64,000 bases of DNA from Candidatus Peregrinibacteria bacterium GW2011_GWC2_39_14 (lineage in GTDB: Bacteria > Patescibacteriota > Gracilibacteria > UBA1369 > UBA12463). The notes under the pieces were generated by a model, which was given only the letters and a program-made list of their open reading frames with translations, made no database searches and was not told the origin of the DNA. Shown piece by piece: positions 52,914 through 61,454 of the stretch. Within the stretch, counting starts at the first letter, position 1; each line of letters starts with the position of its first letter. The position numbers and the translations under genes are program-made. Where the stretch lies: the NCBI GenBank assembly GCA_000993595.1, contig LBWJ01000012.1, positions 1-64,000 on the forward strand. Direction: 5' to 3'.

Positions 52914-53047
52914 CAATATAAAATCTTTTTCCGTCCCAAAAGTGAGTATATATGACACTATATTTTTCGCAACAGATTTTTTCTTCTTGAGCTGGATTTT
53001 TTGGCTTGTTTCCGCTAGAATATGACTAAACACATAACATCGAAAAC

Positions 53048-54010
53048 ATGATTAATTCAACGCAAAACGCACAAAAAAATCAGGTTCAAAATCTCGAGAA
53101 AAATCTCCACGAGAAATTCGTCTTTTATGGCAAAAATGCAAAAGAATGGATGCGAAAATGCATACTACTTCTACCGGAAATAGAAAAACATAAAATTTGG
53201 AAAAAACATGGATTCACATGCATCTATGAATACGCTGCAAAGCTGGCGGGAATGAGCAGGAATGCGGTTGATGATGCGCTTCGAATTTTAAAGAAAGTGG
53301 AAAATAAACCTGAATTAAAATGGGTTATTGATAAAAAAGGAATAAACGCAATCAGGCCCGTTGTTTCAATTGCAACTCAAGAAACAGCAAATTTTTGGGC
53401 TGAAAAAGCCATGGAAATGAGCAAAAACACATTAGAGGCATATGTTAAGGAATATAAAAAAGAGTATACAGAAGCCAAAATCATCGAACAAAAATTCCGT
53501 ACTAGTACGGAAAATGGACAATTTCAAAACTTATTTTCTGAAATAAAAATGCAAAATATTTCAATGGAACTTGATTCGAAAACAGCAGATCAATTGAGCA
53601 AGCTCAAAGGCCAAGGAAATTGGAACGAGCTTATGCGAAAACTCATGGAAGTCTATCAAGCGCAAGTAGAAGCCAAAAAACCAATCCCGCAAGAAAACGC
53701 AAAAAAATACGTACCTGTAAAAATAGAGAAATATGTGCTTGAAAAAACAAACGGCACATGTTCATTCCCGGGGTGTATAAAAAAGTACAAATACCTTCAT
53801 CACACGGAAAGATTCAAACTCACTCAAGCACACAACCCGGATACGCTCATTCCTCTGTGCAAGGCGCATGAAAGACTTGCACACGCAGGCCTGATTGAAA
53901 ACGAAAACCTGGCGCCTGAATTTTGGAAAATCAAAAAAGAGACGGATAAAACCAGCGAAAAATGGCTTAAAGTGGACAAATTAGTACAAAAACATTACAT
54001 TCCAAAATAA
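53048..54010 (+). CDS. HNH endonuclease-like protein
   Basis: 320 aa. N-terminal helical part with an HTH-like stretch (YEYAAKLAGMSRNAVDDALRIL, about 58-80). The C-terminal HNH/zinc-finger domain reads TNGTCSFPGCIKKYKYLHHTERF...DTLIPLCKAHERLAH, with the C-x4-C pair, HH core, and C-x2-H. HNH proteins of this type are frequent in CPR genomes, often multi-copy and mobile-like. TAGAAT lies 26 nt upstream of the ATG. Confidence 0.85.
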   Translation: MINSTQNAQKNQVQNLEKNLHEKFVFYGKNAKEWMRKCILLLPEIEKHKIWKKHGFTCIYEYAAKLAGMSRNAVDDALRILKKVENKPELKWVIDKKGINAIRPVVSIATQETANFWAEKAMEMSKNTLEAYVKEYKKEYTEAKIIEQKFRTSTENGQFQNLFSEIKMQNISMELDSKTADQLSKLKGQGNWNELMRKLMEVYQAQVEAKKPIPQENAKKYVPVKIEKYVLEKTNGTCSFPGCIKKYKYLHHTERFKLTQAHNPDTLIPLCKAHERLAHAGLIENENLAPEFWKIKKETDKTSEKWLKVDKLVQKHYIPK

Positions 54011-54055
54011 TGTTAAATAAAATTGATTGACTGCCTAGACTTTTTGGCTTTGCGC

Positions 54056-54084
54056 TTGACCTTTGGCAAAAATGGGCCTAAACT
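54056..54084 (+). promoter_or_regulatory. nusA promoter
   Basis: TTGACC (54056-54061), 17-nt spacer, TAAACT (54079-54084). The terminator-like hairpin at 54095 begins only about 4 nt after the predicted start of transcription. Confidence 0.55.
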
Positions 54085-54094
54085 ATTGTTATAA

Positions 54095-54124
54095 GCAAGA
54101 TTAAGTTATAATCTTGCGTTTTTT
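54095..54124 (+). terminator. Intrinsic terminator between HNH gene and nusA (possible attenuator)
   Basis: GCAAGATT, 7-nt loop, AATCTTGC, G, then six Ts. It can end the HNH transcript. Because a promoter lies just upstream, it may also act as an attenuator in the nusA leader. Two small hairpins (TTCGC/GCGAA and GTCGC/GCGAC) follow before the ATG. Confidence 0.75.
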
Positions 54125-54205
54125 ATAACACGCCGTTCGCCACAAGCGAACACAGGCGCAAATAAACAAAACGTCGCGAAGCGACACCAACTAACAAAAA
54201 ATACT

Positions 54206-55450
54206 ATGCAAACAGCATTTTCCGCGGCGGTTAACCAACTCTGTGACGAAAAAAATATTGATAAAAATGAAGTAATTGACATGATTAAAGCTGCGATACG
54301 CGCGGCTTATCGCAAAGATTATGGCAACAAAGAACAAAATATTGACGTTGATTTGGACAATGAATCCGGCAATACGATTGTTTATGTTGTGAAAAAAGTT
54401 GTGAAAAAAGTCGAGGATCCGGAACTTGAAATGACCGTTGCGGAAGCCAAAAAATACAAGAAGGATCCGAAAATCGATGATGAAGTCAAATTTGATGTCA
54501 CACCTGTCGGATATGGAAGAATCGCGGCACAATCCGCAAAACAAGTTATTCTGCAAAGGGTTCAGGAAGCTGAACGCGAACTTATGTATAAACTTTTCAA
54601 GGATCGTGAAAATGAGCTTATCAATGCGGTTGTTCATAGAGTTGATGGCACAAATGTTTATATCAGCTTGGACGGAAAACTCACAACCGGACTCCCTTAT
54701 GATCAACAAATCCCGGGTGAAAAATATACAAACGGCCAAAGAATCAAATTATATTTGGATAAAGTTATAAAAACTTCAAAAGGACCTCAACTTTTGATTT
54801 CACGCACGCATCCAAATTTGGTTCGAAAATTGATGGAACTTGAAGTCCCTGAAATCAAATCCGGACTTGTTGAAATCAAAGGAATTTCAAGAGACCCCGG
54901 CACTAGATGTAAAATTTCCGTTTCTTCAAATGATCCAAAAATTGATCCGATTGGGTCATGCGTTGGACAAAAAGGTGTACGCGTAAAAAGCGTTATGTAC
55001 GACTTGCACGGCGAAAGACTGGACATTATTTTATGGTCTGCGGACTTGGAATCATATATTAAAGCGGCGCTTTCTCCTGCGAAAATCAGCCAAATCAATA
55101 TTGACGATGCAAACAGACGCGCAACGGTTTATGTTGCGACTGATCAAAGGCCTCTAGCAATCGGCAAACAAGGACAAAACGTAAAACTCGCTTCTGAACT
55201 TGTTGGCATTGAAATTGACATCAAAGATATTGCGGAAATTACTCCAAAAGTTGAAGTTGATGAAAAGAAGGTTTTGCCAAATATCGCTGAAATCGGACTT
55301 GATCCTGCGATCGTTGCGAAGCTTGCGGCTGCAAATCTTTCGCTTACAGAACAGATTAAAGGCCTTGGTGAAAAAGACTTGATGGGCGTTCCTGAAATTA
55401 GCGCAGAAGATGCAAAACAAATTATTGAAGCGTTGAAAAACGTAAAATAA
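54206..55450 (+). CDS. nusA: Transcription termination/antitermination factor NusA
   Basis: 414 aa. N-terminal RNA polymerase-binding domain (1-125), S1 domain (about 130-200), two KH domains (about 205-345; ISVSSNDPKIDPIGSCVGQKGVRV and RPLAIGKQGQNVKLAS), then a short helix-hairpin-helix-like tail. There are no tandem acidic C-terminal repeats as in E. coli. A terminator hairpin in its leader would be a direct target for NusA feedback (inference). Confidence 0.97.
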   Translation: MQTAFSAAVNQLCDEKNIDKNEVIDMIKAAIRAAYRKDYGNKEQNIDVDLDNESGNTIVYVVKKVVKKVEDPELEMTVAEAKKYKKDPKIDDEVKFDVTPVGYGRIAAQSAKQVILQRVQEAERELMYKLFKDRENELINAVVHRVDGTNVYISLDGKLTTGLPYDQQIPGEKYTNGQRIKLYLDKVIKTSKGPQLLISRTHPNLVRKLMELEVPEIKSGLVEIKGISRDPGTRCKISVSSNDPKIDPIGSCVGQKGVRVKSVMYDLHGERLDIILWSADLESYIKAALSPAKISQINIDDANRRATVYVATDQRPLAIGKQGQNVKLASELVGIEIDIKDIAEITPKVEVDEKKVLPNIAEIGLDPAIVAKLAAANLSLTEQIKGLGEKDLMGVPEISAEDAKQIIEALKNVK

Positions 55451-55456
55451 ATTTAC

Positions 55457-55687
55457 ATGACAAAAAACAGACGCAATGGGAGTTCGTCCCCCTCAGAAGG
55501 CGAAGACCGCAACCCGGATCTGGTTGATCATGTGCTTATTGCTGCTGTAATGACTGCGGCAAACGCGTATGCTTTGAGCAGAGAAGGTTTACGGCTTATT
55601 CGTAAAGAACTTTCTTATGTATCTGGCGGAATTCGAGCAAAACTTGGCGCCAAACCAATGCCTGAGGCCGAACCTCTTGACTCTTAG
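55457..55687 (+). CDS. Hypothetical protein, 76 aa
   Basis: Six nt after nusA. Polar Ser/Glu/Asn-rich N-terminus, an Ala-rich hydrophobic helix (about 25-42), then a basic amphipathic part. Unknown. Confidence 0.6.
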   Translation: MTKNRRNGSSSPSEGEDRNPDLVDHVLIAAVMTAANAYALSREGLRLIRKELSYVSGGIRAKLGAKPMPEAEPLDS

Positions 55688-55707
55688 TTGGCTCGTTGAA
55701 TTTAGTA

Positions 55708-55736
55708 TTGACATATAGTTTTTGTTGTGTTAAATT
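55708..55736 (+). promoter_or_regulatory. Promoter of the small-gene cluster at 55.8-56.6 kb
   Basis: TTGACA (55708-55713), 17-nt spacer, TAAATT (55731-55736), 31 nt before the ATG at 55768. Confidence 0.7.
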
Positions 55737-55767
55737 AATGGTCCGTAAAAATTAATACAATAAAAAC

Positions 55768-55923
55768 ATGAACAATTCCCCAATAAATGACCTCAGACAT
55801 GTAGTGGAAAATGAAGGATTCGGCTATGTAATAATTGATGTAGCTGACCATCTTGCCGGTAAAGCCTTTGATATTGCTAAAAGTATTGCCGCAAGAGTGT
55901 TTCCTGCAGAAAAAAATAACTAA
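55768..55923 (+). CDS. Hypothetical 51-aa protein
   Basis: ATG at 55768 after the leader AATAAAAAC, stop TAA at 55921-55923. MNNSPINDLRHVVENEGF, then a hydrophobic/Ala-rich helical half. A clear promoter upstream and a gene 6 nt downstream support it. Unknown family. Confidence 0.6.
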   Translation: MNNSPINDLRHVVENEGFGYVIIDVADHLAGKAFDIAKSIAARVFPAEKNN

Positions 55924-55929
55924 ACTACA

Positions 55930-56403
55930 ATGGAAAATACAAGGCATTATAAAGCTGAAGAAGTTTTAAGAGAATCGCTATTAAAAGCGGTTAGATCTAG
56001 CGAAGTTGGCGACAGAGTCGCTTGCCTATTTGACGCTGAAAGAGCCGCTTCAAGATTACCTACTTTAAAAAAAGATGTACGCGCGCAAATCGTGGAGAAT
56101 GTTCGCACTGCCTGTGTTTTGGCCGCTGTAAATGAAAAACTCGACGAAGAACAGCCCATAGAACATGCTGTTTTGGCCTTAGTTGGCTCGATTAAAAGCC
56201 TTGGCGATGAAGCAAATGCTGCGGTTGATAACGTAACAGCTGATGCGAAATGCGCAATCGATCTAGGCCTTGGAGTAGGCGAAAGATGCCTCAATTTACC
56301 TGTTAAAATCGGACTTGCGTCGTTAGCGACCATTCTTAATGCTACTATTTTCCGCGATGAAGGGGCGTCTTCTATAGATATCCTTTTGTCGGCTTTAGAT
56401 TGA
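55930..56403 (+). CDS. Hypothetical protein, 157 aa
   Basis: Helical, Ala/Glu-rich, soluble (RHYKAEEVLRESLLKAVRSS at the start). Starts 6 nt after the 51-aa gene. No recognised family. Confidence 0.7.
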   Translation: MENTRHYKAEEVLRESLLKAVRSSEVGDRVACLFDAERAASRLPTLKKDVRAQIVENVRTACVLAAVNEKLDEEQPIEHAVLALVGSIKSLGDEANAAVDNVTADAKCAIDLGLGVGERCLNLPVKIGLASLATILNATIFRDEGASSIDILLSALD

Positions 56404-56416
56404 TAATTGTCTTAAT

Positions 56417-56626
56417 ATGAGACCTGAACATTTAGAAACTTCGTTTTTCCCTGACGCCTGCAGAGCTATTAATCGTGTTATGAAAACCGGTGAATTTATA
56501 GCTGAAATCGCCGCTCGTTTTGTATTTATTACAAAGATTTGCGTTGGAATTGAACCAATGGGTTGCGAAAAATTCGATCCTAGGGCCGAAGAAAGACACA
56601 ATATGCGTAACGGACTCGAGCTTTAG
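56417..56626 (+). CDS. Hypothetical protein, 69 aa
   Basis: Third gene of the small cluster, 13 nt after the previous one. Contains three Cys (DACRAIN, KICVGIE, MGCEKF) and a hydrophobic middle. Unknown. Confidence 0.6.
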   Translation: MRPEHLETSFFPDACRAINRVMKTGEFIAEIAARFVFITKICVGIEPMGCEKFDPRAEERHNMRNGLEL

Positions 56627-56640
56627 TTTAGACTTTAATC

Positions 56641-56671
56641 AACCCTTAGCTCTTGTATAAGCGGGGTTTTT
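56641..56671 (+). terminator. Terminator overlapping the pilB -35
   Basis: AACCC...GGGTT with an inner GCT/AGC pair set, then TTTTT. The pilB -35 (56653-56658) lies in the loop. Confidence 0.5.
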
Positions 56672-56681
56672 GTGATATAAT
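56653..56681 (+). promoter_or_regulatory. pilB promoter
   Basis: TTGTAT (56653-56658), 17-nt spacer, TATAAT (56676-56681). The leader of about 22 nt ends AAACAAAAACAAAA-ATG. Confidence 0.7.
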
Positions 56682-56709
56682 ATTTGGATAAAGTTAAACA
56701 AAAACAAAA

Positions 56710-58509
56710 ATGCCTGATGATCAAATATCAGCGACAAATACCGCGGTAAGTGGGAGTTCAAGCGCAACCGGCGATAATTCGACGCAAACTGCGGCTGTTC
56801 CTGCGGCAGCTGCGCCTAGCGCGCCTGCAAGCGCCTCAATTGGCATTGCGTCTGAGCACGAGCATGGAGAAGGACATGATAAAGACGTAAATAAGGTTTT
56901 GACTTCGATAAACCGCGATTTTAAAGAAAAACAAATTAAAGAGCGCGCAAAAGAGCTCAAGATTGAATATGTCGAAATTGGCAAAACTCCGATCAATCCG
57001 GACTTGCTTCGAATCGTTGATTATGACATTGCAAAAAATGCTTTTGCAATTCCGTTTTTGAAAGTTGGATATGATTTGCGCCTTGCTATCGTTGATCCTG
57101 AAAAGGCTGAAACGAAAGCTTTGATGGACGAGTTGAAAACAAAGGGTTTTATTCTTCATCTTGCACTTACTTCTGATGACAGTTTCGTAGATGGGTTAAA
57201 GATGTATGAATATCACAAAAAATTCACAGAAAAAAAGCTGGAAACAACGGTTTCAGAAACGCGCCAAGCTTATGATAAAGAGCTTGAAGTTTTGGCTGAT
57301 TTAAAAGAAAAAGTCGAGAAGATGACTTCCGAGGAAGCGCTTAATATTATTGAAGTTGGTGCCATAAAAACAAACGCTTCGGATATGCATTATGAACCCG
57401 GAGCAAAAGATACGCGCATCAGATTTCGAATTGATGGTGTTTTGCATACGATTTTTCATGTTTCAAATGCGGCTTATGCAAACATGACAAACCAGTTGAA
57501 GTATAGATGTAAAATGAAATTAAATATTACGAATATTCCACAGGACGGAAGATATGCTTTTGCGATTAATGAGCGCAAAATCGATGTTCGTGTCAGTTCC
57601 ATTCCAACTGAATTTGGTGAAAGTTTTGTATGTAGATTGCTTGATAGTGGAAAGCATTTTACGACTTTTGAAGAGCTTGGATATGAAGGAAAATATCTTG
57701 AAAAAATGAATAATTTGGCAAATTTGTCTTATGGAATGGTGCTTGTTACAGGGCCTACAGGATCAGGTAAAACGACAACTCTTTATTCTTTGCTCACGAA
57801 ATTTAACGATGCGGAAACAAAAATAATTACACTTGAAGATCCTATTGAATACCGACTTGAAGGAATTGTTCAAAGTCAAATTGATGCTAAGCGCGGGTAT
57901 GATTTTGCGGGAGGGTTAAAAACATTGCTCAGACAGGATCCGGACGTTGTAATGATCGGTGAAATACGTGATCTTGATACGGCAAATGCGGCCGCGCAGG
58001 CTTCTTTGACGGGTCATGTTTTGCTCAGTACTTTACATACAAATACGGCGATTGAAGCGATCCCACGCTTGGTGAATATGGGACTTCAAGAATTTATGAT
58101 TGCGCCAAGTTTGCATACTGTTATCGCGCAAAGACTTGCAAGACGTGTTTGCCCTGCGTGCGTACAGAAAAAACCTATAAGCGATTCTGATCGTGCAATA
58201 ATTTCAAAAAATCTTGAGTCTATAAAAATCGCAAGACCGGACTTGAATGTGGCTGTGCCAACTGAACTTGTTGAAGCAATTGGATGCGAAAAATGTAGCA
58301 AAACGGGGTATTTGGGACGCGTTGTTGTCTGCGAAATGATTGAAATTGATAACGAAATTAAGGAAGCAATTTTGAATAAAATGGCGGCCTTTAAAATCCT
58401 TGAAATCGCTCGCAAAAAAGGCATGACTACAATGCAAGAAGATGGAATTTTGAAGGTTATTGAAGGCGCTACAACGATGGCGGAAGTATTTAGAGTTACG
58501 AACTCGTAA
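56710..58509 (+). CDS. pilB: Type IV pilus assembly / type II secretion ATPase PilB (GspE)
   Basis: 599 aa hexameric ATPase driving pilin assembly at the inner membrane. N-terminal Ala/Ser-rich stretch and GspE-N-like domain (about 60-180), Walker A GPTGSGKTT (348-356), Asp box LEDPIEYRLEGIVQSQID, Walker B-type LLRQDPDVVMIGEIRD, His box GHVLLSTLHTN, and a tetra-Cys zinc motif (CPAC...CEKC). With DprA it suggests DNA uptake by pili. No other pilus gene is in the window. Confidence 0.96.
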   Translation: MPDDQISATNTAVSGSSSATGDNSTQTAAVPAAAAPSAPASASIGIASEHEHGEGHDKDVNKVLTSINRDFKEKQIKERAKELKIEYVEIGKTPINPDLLRIVDYDIAKNAFAIPFLKVGYDLRLAIVDPEKAETKALMDELKTKGFILHLALTSDDSFVDGLKMYEYHKKFTEKKLETTVSETRQAYDKELEVLADLKEKVEKMTSEEALNIIEVGAIKTNASDMHYEPGAKDTRIRFRIDGVLHTIFHVSNAAYANMTNQLKYRCKMKLNITNIPQDGRYAFAINERKIDVRVSSIPTEFGESFVCRLLDSGKHFTTFEELGYEGKYLEKMNNLANLSYGMVLVTGPTGSGKTTTLYSLLTKFNDAETKIITLEDPIEYRLEGIVQSQIDAKRGYDFAGGLKTLLRQDPDVVMIGEIRDLDTANAAAQASLTGHVLLSTLHTNTAIEAIPRLVNMGLQEFMIAPSLHTVIAQRLARRVCPACVQKKPISDSDRAIISKNLESIKIARPDLNVAVPTELVEAIGCEKCSKTGYLGRVVVCEMIEIDNEIKEAILNKMAAFKILEIARKKGMTTMQEDGILKVIEGATTMAEVFRVTNS

Positions 58510-58514
58510 AGGGC

Positions 58515-58835
58515 TTAAAGATCGTTAACCCACAGGAAGCGTCCGCGAACCTTACATGTTTCAATCCATTCAATTACTTCTGTAACTCTTCGCGTATTTG
58601 CATCTAAATAATAACCTACTCTTGCCCTCCCCATACGTGCATTAAAATCTGCTGAGGTACGCTCATTTGCATAAATACTCGACCCTGGTTCACAATAATG
58701 GCCGTAGACGTCACGAGTCATAATCGTAGCTCCAGGATGCATGCGTAAAAAAGCAGCTTCCAGGCTTTCTTTTCGTTCCCCTCCTCCTTCCGCTTGTCGA
58801 TCCAATGGATCCGGTGAATCCGGTGATGTCCCCAT
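58515..58835 (-). CDS. Hypothetical protein, 106 aa
   Basis: Start at 58835 (MGTSPDSPDP), an acidic Pro/Ser/Gly N-terminus; the middle has TRDVYGHYCEPGS and a helical end. A non-ATG start at 58874 is rejected as upstream sequence is AT-rich and non-coding. Unknown family. Confidence 0.65.
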   Translation of the reverse strand: MGTSPDSPDPLDRQAEGGGERKESLEAAFLRMHPGATIMTRDVYGHYCEPGSSIYANERTSADFNARMGRARVGYYLDANTRRVTEVIEWIETCKVRGRFLWVNDL

Positions 58836-58900
58836 GTTATAAATATTAATATTTAGGTTTAAAACTATAACCAATTAAGCATAATAAGTCAAATTTAAAT

Positions 58901-59791
58901 TTATTTCTTAATAAATCCCGCGCCGTATCGCTCTATTAAATTTTGCATTTCCATAAATGAAATTGAAATCATTATTTCTTGCGCGGAGAGGCTTGTGGAT
59001 GCAGAAATTTCATCAATTGTTTTAGCGGATTTTCTTGAAAGGGTGCGATAGATTCTGGTTTCTTTATCGGTCAGATGTGGCAAAAGTTGTTGCTGGCCGG
59101 ATCCAAAAAGTTGCGTGCCTCCGTCCCCAAATGGCATTTGAATTTGAATGTTTAAACTCTCCAAAATTTCATGCGGAGAAAGAAGCGGATGCGCCTCACC
59201 GTCGCGAAGCAGTTTATTTGAGCCTTTTCCGGTGTGCCTATCAACATCTGACGGCACGGCAAAAACTTCTTTCCCCATTTTCACAGCAAGGTGTGCGGTA
59301 ATTATTGCGCCAGATTGCTCGGGCGCTTCAATCACAACCGTGGCCTCTGAAAGCGCCGCGATTATACGATTTCTTTCCGGAAAATGAAAATTAATTGGTG
59401 GCTCAAGCGGCTCGTATTCTGTAATTACTGCGCCATTTTTTGCGATTTCATCAATGTATCTTTTATGCGTTTGCGGATAAATATTTTCAAGACCACTCCC
59501 AAGAACCGCGATTGTTGGCGTATTGTTTTTTATGGCTTGCAGATGCGCCAAAATGTCGATTCCTTTTGCAAGGCCGCTAACGATTGTCACATTATTTTTT
59601 GATAAAAAATCGGAAATAATTTCGGCCTGCATGCGACCATACAAAGACGGTCTGCGCGTACCAACTACCGCAACTGAAATATTATTTAAAACTTCAGGGT
59701 TGCCTTTTACGTAAAGCTTTTTTGGCGGATCTGAAATATGCTTAAGTGCCGCCGGAAATTCGCTTGGATAGATGCATTTATATTTTTCCAT
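58901..59791 (-). CDS. dprA: DNA processing protein DprA
   Basis: 296 aa. Rossmann-like DprA core with VAVVGTRRPSLYGR, TIVSGLAKGIDILAH, IAVLGSGLENIYP, FHFPERNRIIAALS and EQSGAIITA. A C-terminal winged helix (about 232-294) follows. DprA loads RecA on incoming single-stranded DNA in transformation. A TAAAAT (59798-59803) ends exactly six bases before the ATG: leaderless. A TGCCTCCGTCCCC string (59116-59128) within the gene matches the REP-like repeat family, but may be chance. Confidence 0.95.
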   Translation of the reverse strand: MEKYKCIYPSEFPAALKHISDPPKKLYVKGNPEVLNNISVAVVGTRRPSLYGRMQAEIISDFLSKNNVTIVSGLAKGIDILAHLQAIKNNTPTIAVLGSGLENIYPQTHKRYIDEIAKNGAVITEYEPLEPPINFHFPERNRIIAALSEATVVIEAPEQSGAIITAHLAVKMGKEVFAVPSDVDRHTGKGSNKLLRDGEAHPLLSPHEILESLNIQIQMPFGDGGTQLFGSGQQQLLPHLTDKETRIYRTLSRKSAKTIDEISASTSLSAQEIMISISFMEMQNLIERYGAGFIKK

Positions 59792-59889
59792 GCGAAAATT
59801 TTATCGCACTCACATGAACGGCGTATAAAAATTTCTTAACAAAAAATTAACAAATTTGTGACAAGAAAGTTGGCGCCAAATCGCTACGC

Positions 59890-60624
59890 CTACTCTTCAT
59901 CTTCTTTTGCCTTATTCATCCCGCTCAATATCTCTTCATCAATATCCAGCCCCAATTCTTTTGTTGGATTTGAGCTGCTTCCCGTTCTATATAGCGTCAA
60001 TTCAAACGGCTTACCTTCAAATAATGGTGTCACTTTTGCAATTTCAACTTTTCCCTCCTGCTTTCCCTTATTTTCCGGCCTTACATAAACATCATTATGA
60101 TGGGTAATACTCTCTTTCACTCTAAGTATCATATATTTTGCGTCTGCCATGTCTTCAAAGTTTTTTCCATCAAGTTCTTTGAGCCTGCCTGTTATAAAAT
60201 CGACACCCGCTTTAAAGCGTGGCGAATCCTTTCCTAATGCTTGAATTTCATCCGCATGCTGAACCTTCCATTCAGCAATAGCTCTAAGAGTAATCCCCCT
60301 TTTCTCGTTAAAACCGGCTGCTGCGCCTAGCTTCTTCCCAACAGCTTCTGTCATAAAACCCAACAACCTGTCCACCTCACCTATTTCTACAGCGCGCATA
60401 ACCGCTTCCTCAATCCCTCCAAGCTCTAGATCTACATTGCTGGTACCCGGGCGATATGACGAAGCCCGTCTTAGTCCTTCGTCCATTTTTTGCAGCACAG
60501 CGTCTTTATCCGCCTTGCCCAATGCCTCTGCGCCCTTGCCTGATTCTGATATTGGATAATATCTATTTGGGTTTTCCGGACCGTCCGCTAAAAGAAATGT
60601 ACCGGAGCCTAATTGAGTAGTCAT
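59890..60624 (-). CDS. Lineage-specific protein, paralogue 1 of a tandem pair
   Basis: 244 aa. Clearly related to the adjacent 60658..61365 gene: shared blocks ALGKADK, VDRLLGFMTEAVG-KLGAAAGFNEKRG, HADEIQALGKDSPRF, FEGKPFELTL and the acidic end. No signal peptide or membrane segment, and no known family. Leader ends ATTAACAAAAACAAAT-ATG. Likely transcribed after paralogue 2 from the promoter at 61.4 kb. Confidence 0.75.
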   Translation of the reverse strand: MTTQLGSGTFLLADGPENPNRYYPISESGKGAEALGKADKDAVLQKMDEGLRRASSYRPGTSNVDLELGGIEEAVMRAVEIGEVDRLLGFMTEAVGKKLGAAAGFNEKRGITLRAIAEWKVQHADEIQALGKDSPRFKAGVDFITGRLKELDGKNFEDMADAKYMILRVKESITHHNDVYVRPENKGKQEGKVEIAKVTPLFEGKPFELTLYRTGSSSNPTKELGLDIDEEILSGMNKAKEDEE

Positions 60625-60657
60625 ATTTGTTTTTGTTAATATTTTATTTTCTAATAT

Positions 60658-61365
60658 TTATTCTTTTTCGTCTTTGCGCACCATATCCCAAAGCGCATTA
60701 ATATCGGGACCTTCTCCTGTTTTTGTTTCAAAATCCAAAGTTAACACTTTCGTTGGACTATCTTCGCTCCCGACTCTTGATAATTTTAACGTGAATGGTT
60801 TTCCTTCAAACGATAGATTTGCAGTTGTAACCGTATATCTATGTAACCTCCCTGGTTCATCTGGTTTTATAAATCGTGCATTACTAGTACGAATTGCGCT
60901 TGCCACTGGAAGCATTGCTAATTTTGCTTCCGCAATTGTCGCGAATTCTCTTCTGTTAAGCCCTTCAAGCCTTCCTTTTATGAGCATAAGGCTCTCCTGA
61001 AATCTTGGTGAATCATTCTTCAATTTTTTTAATTCATCTGCATGCTCAGTTTTCCAAGCAGCAATGGCTTTAAGAACTTCTCCTCTTTTCTGATTAAAAC
61101 CGGCTGCCATTCCAAGCCTTGTTCCAATAACATCCGTCATGCCTGCTAACACCCTATCAACATCGCCGACTTCTATTGCGTCTGCGACTACCTGTTCAAT
61201 CGTGCCCGGCGTCAAAAGGTGCTCGTTTGTACGAGGATCCGCTTTAGCTTGTGTTAAGGCTCTATTCAGCTTATTGACTACATGCCCTTTATCCGCCTTG
61301 TTTAATGCCGCTACATCTTCAGACCACAAAACTTTATCGTTTGAATATGGAGAAGTTGAGTTCAT
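60658..61365 (-). CDS. Lineage-specific protein, paralogue 2 of a tandem pair
   Basis: 235 aa. Shares ALNKADK, VDRVLAGMTDVIG-RLGMAAGFNQKRG, HADELKKLKNDSPRF and FEGKPFTLKLSRVGS with its neighbour; I estimate roughly 35-40% identity by eye. The N-terminus differs. TATAAT lies about 30 nt upstream and the leader ends AAACAAAAACAAAT-ATG. Function unknown. Confidence 0.75.
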   Translation of the reverse strand: MNSTSPYSNDKVLWSEDVAALNKADKGHVVNKLNRALTQAKADPRTNEHLLTPGTIEQVVADAIEVGDVDRVLAGMTDVIGTRLGMAAGFNQKRGEVLKAIAAWKTEHADELKKLKNDSPRFQESLMLIKGRLEGLNRREFATIAEAKLAMLPVASAIRTSNARFIKPDEPGRLHRYTVTTANLSFEGKPFTLKLSRVGSEDSPTKVLTLDFETKTGEGPDINALWDMVRKDEKE

Positions 61366-61454
61366 ATTTGTTTTTGTTTATTTATATACTACTAAAATTA
61401 TACTACAGTTTTATAGATTTGTCAAACGTGTTAGAAAGGGGGGATTGCGACCTT

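Noticed and set aside
59116..59128. REP-like repeat copy inside dprA
   Set aside because: The 13-bp match TGCCTCCGTCCCC lacks the AATTTT part and encodes ordinary linker residues, so chance is likely.
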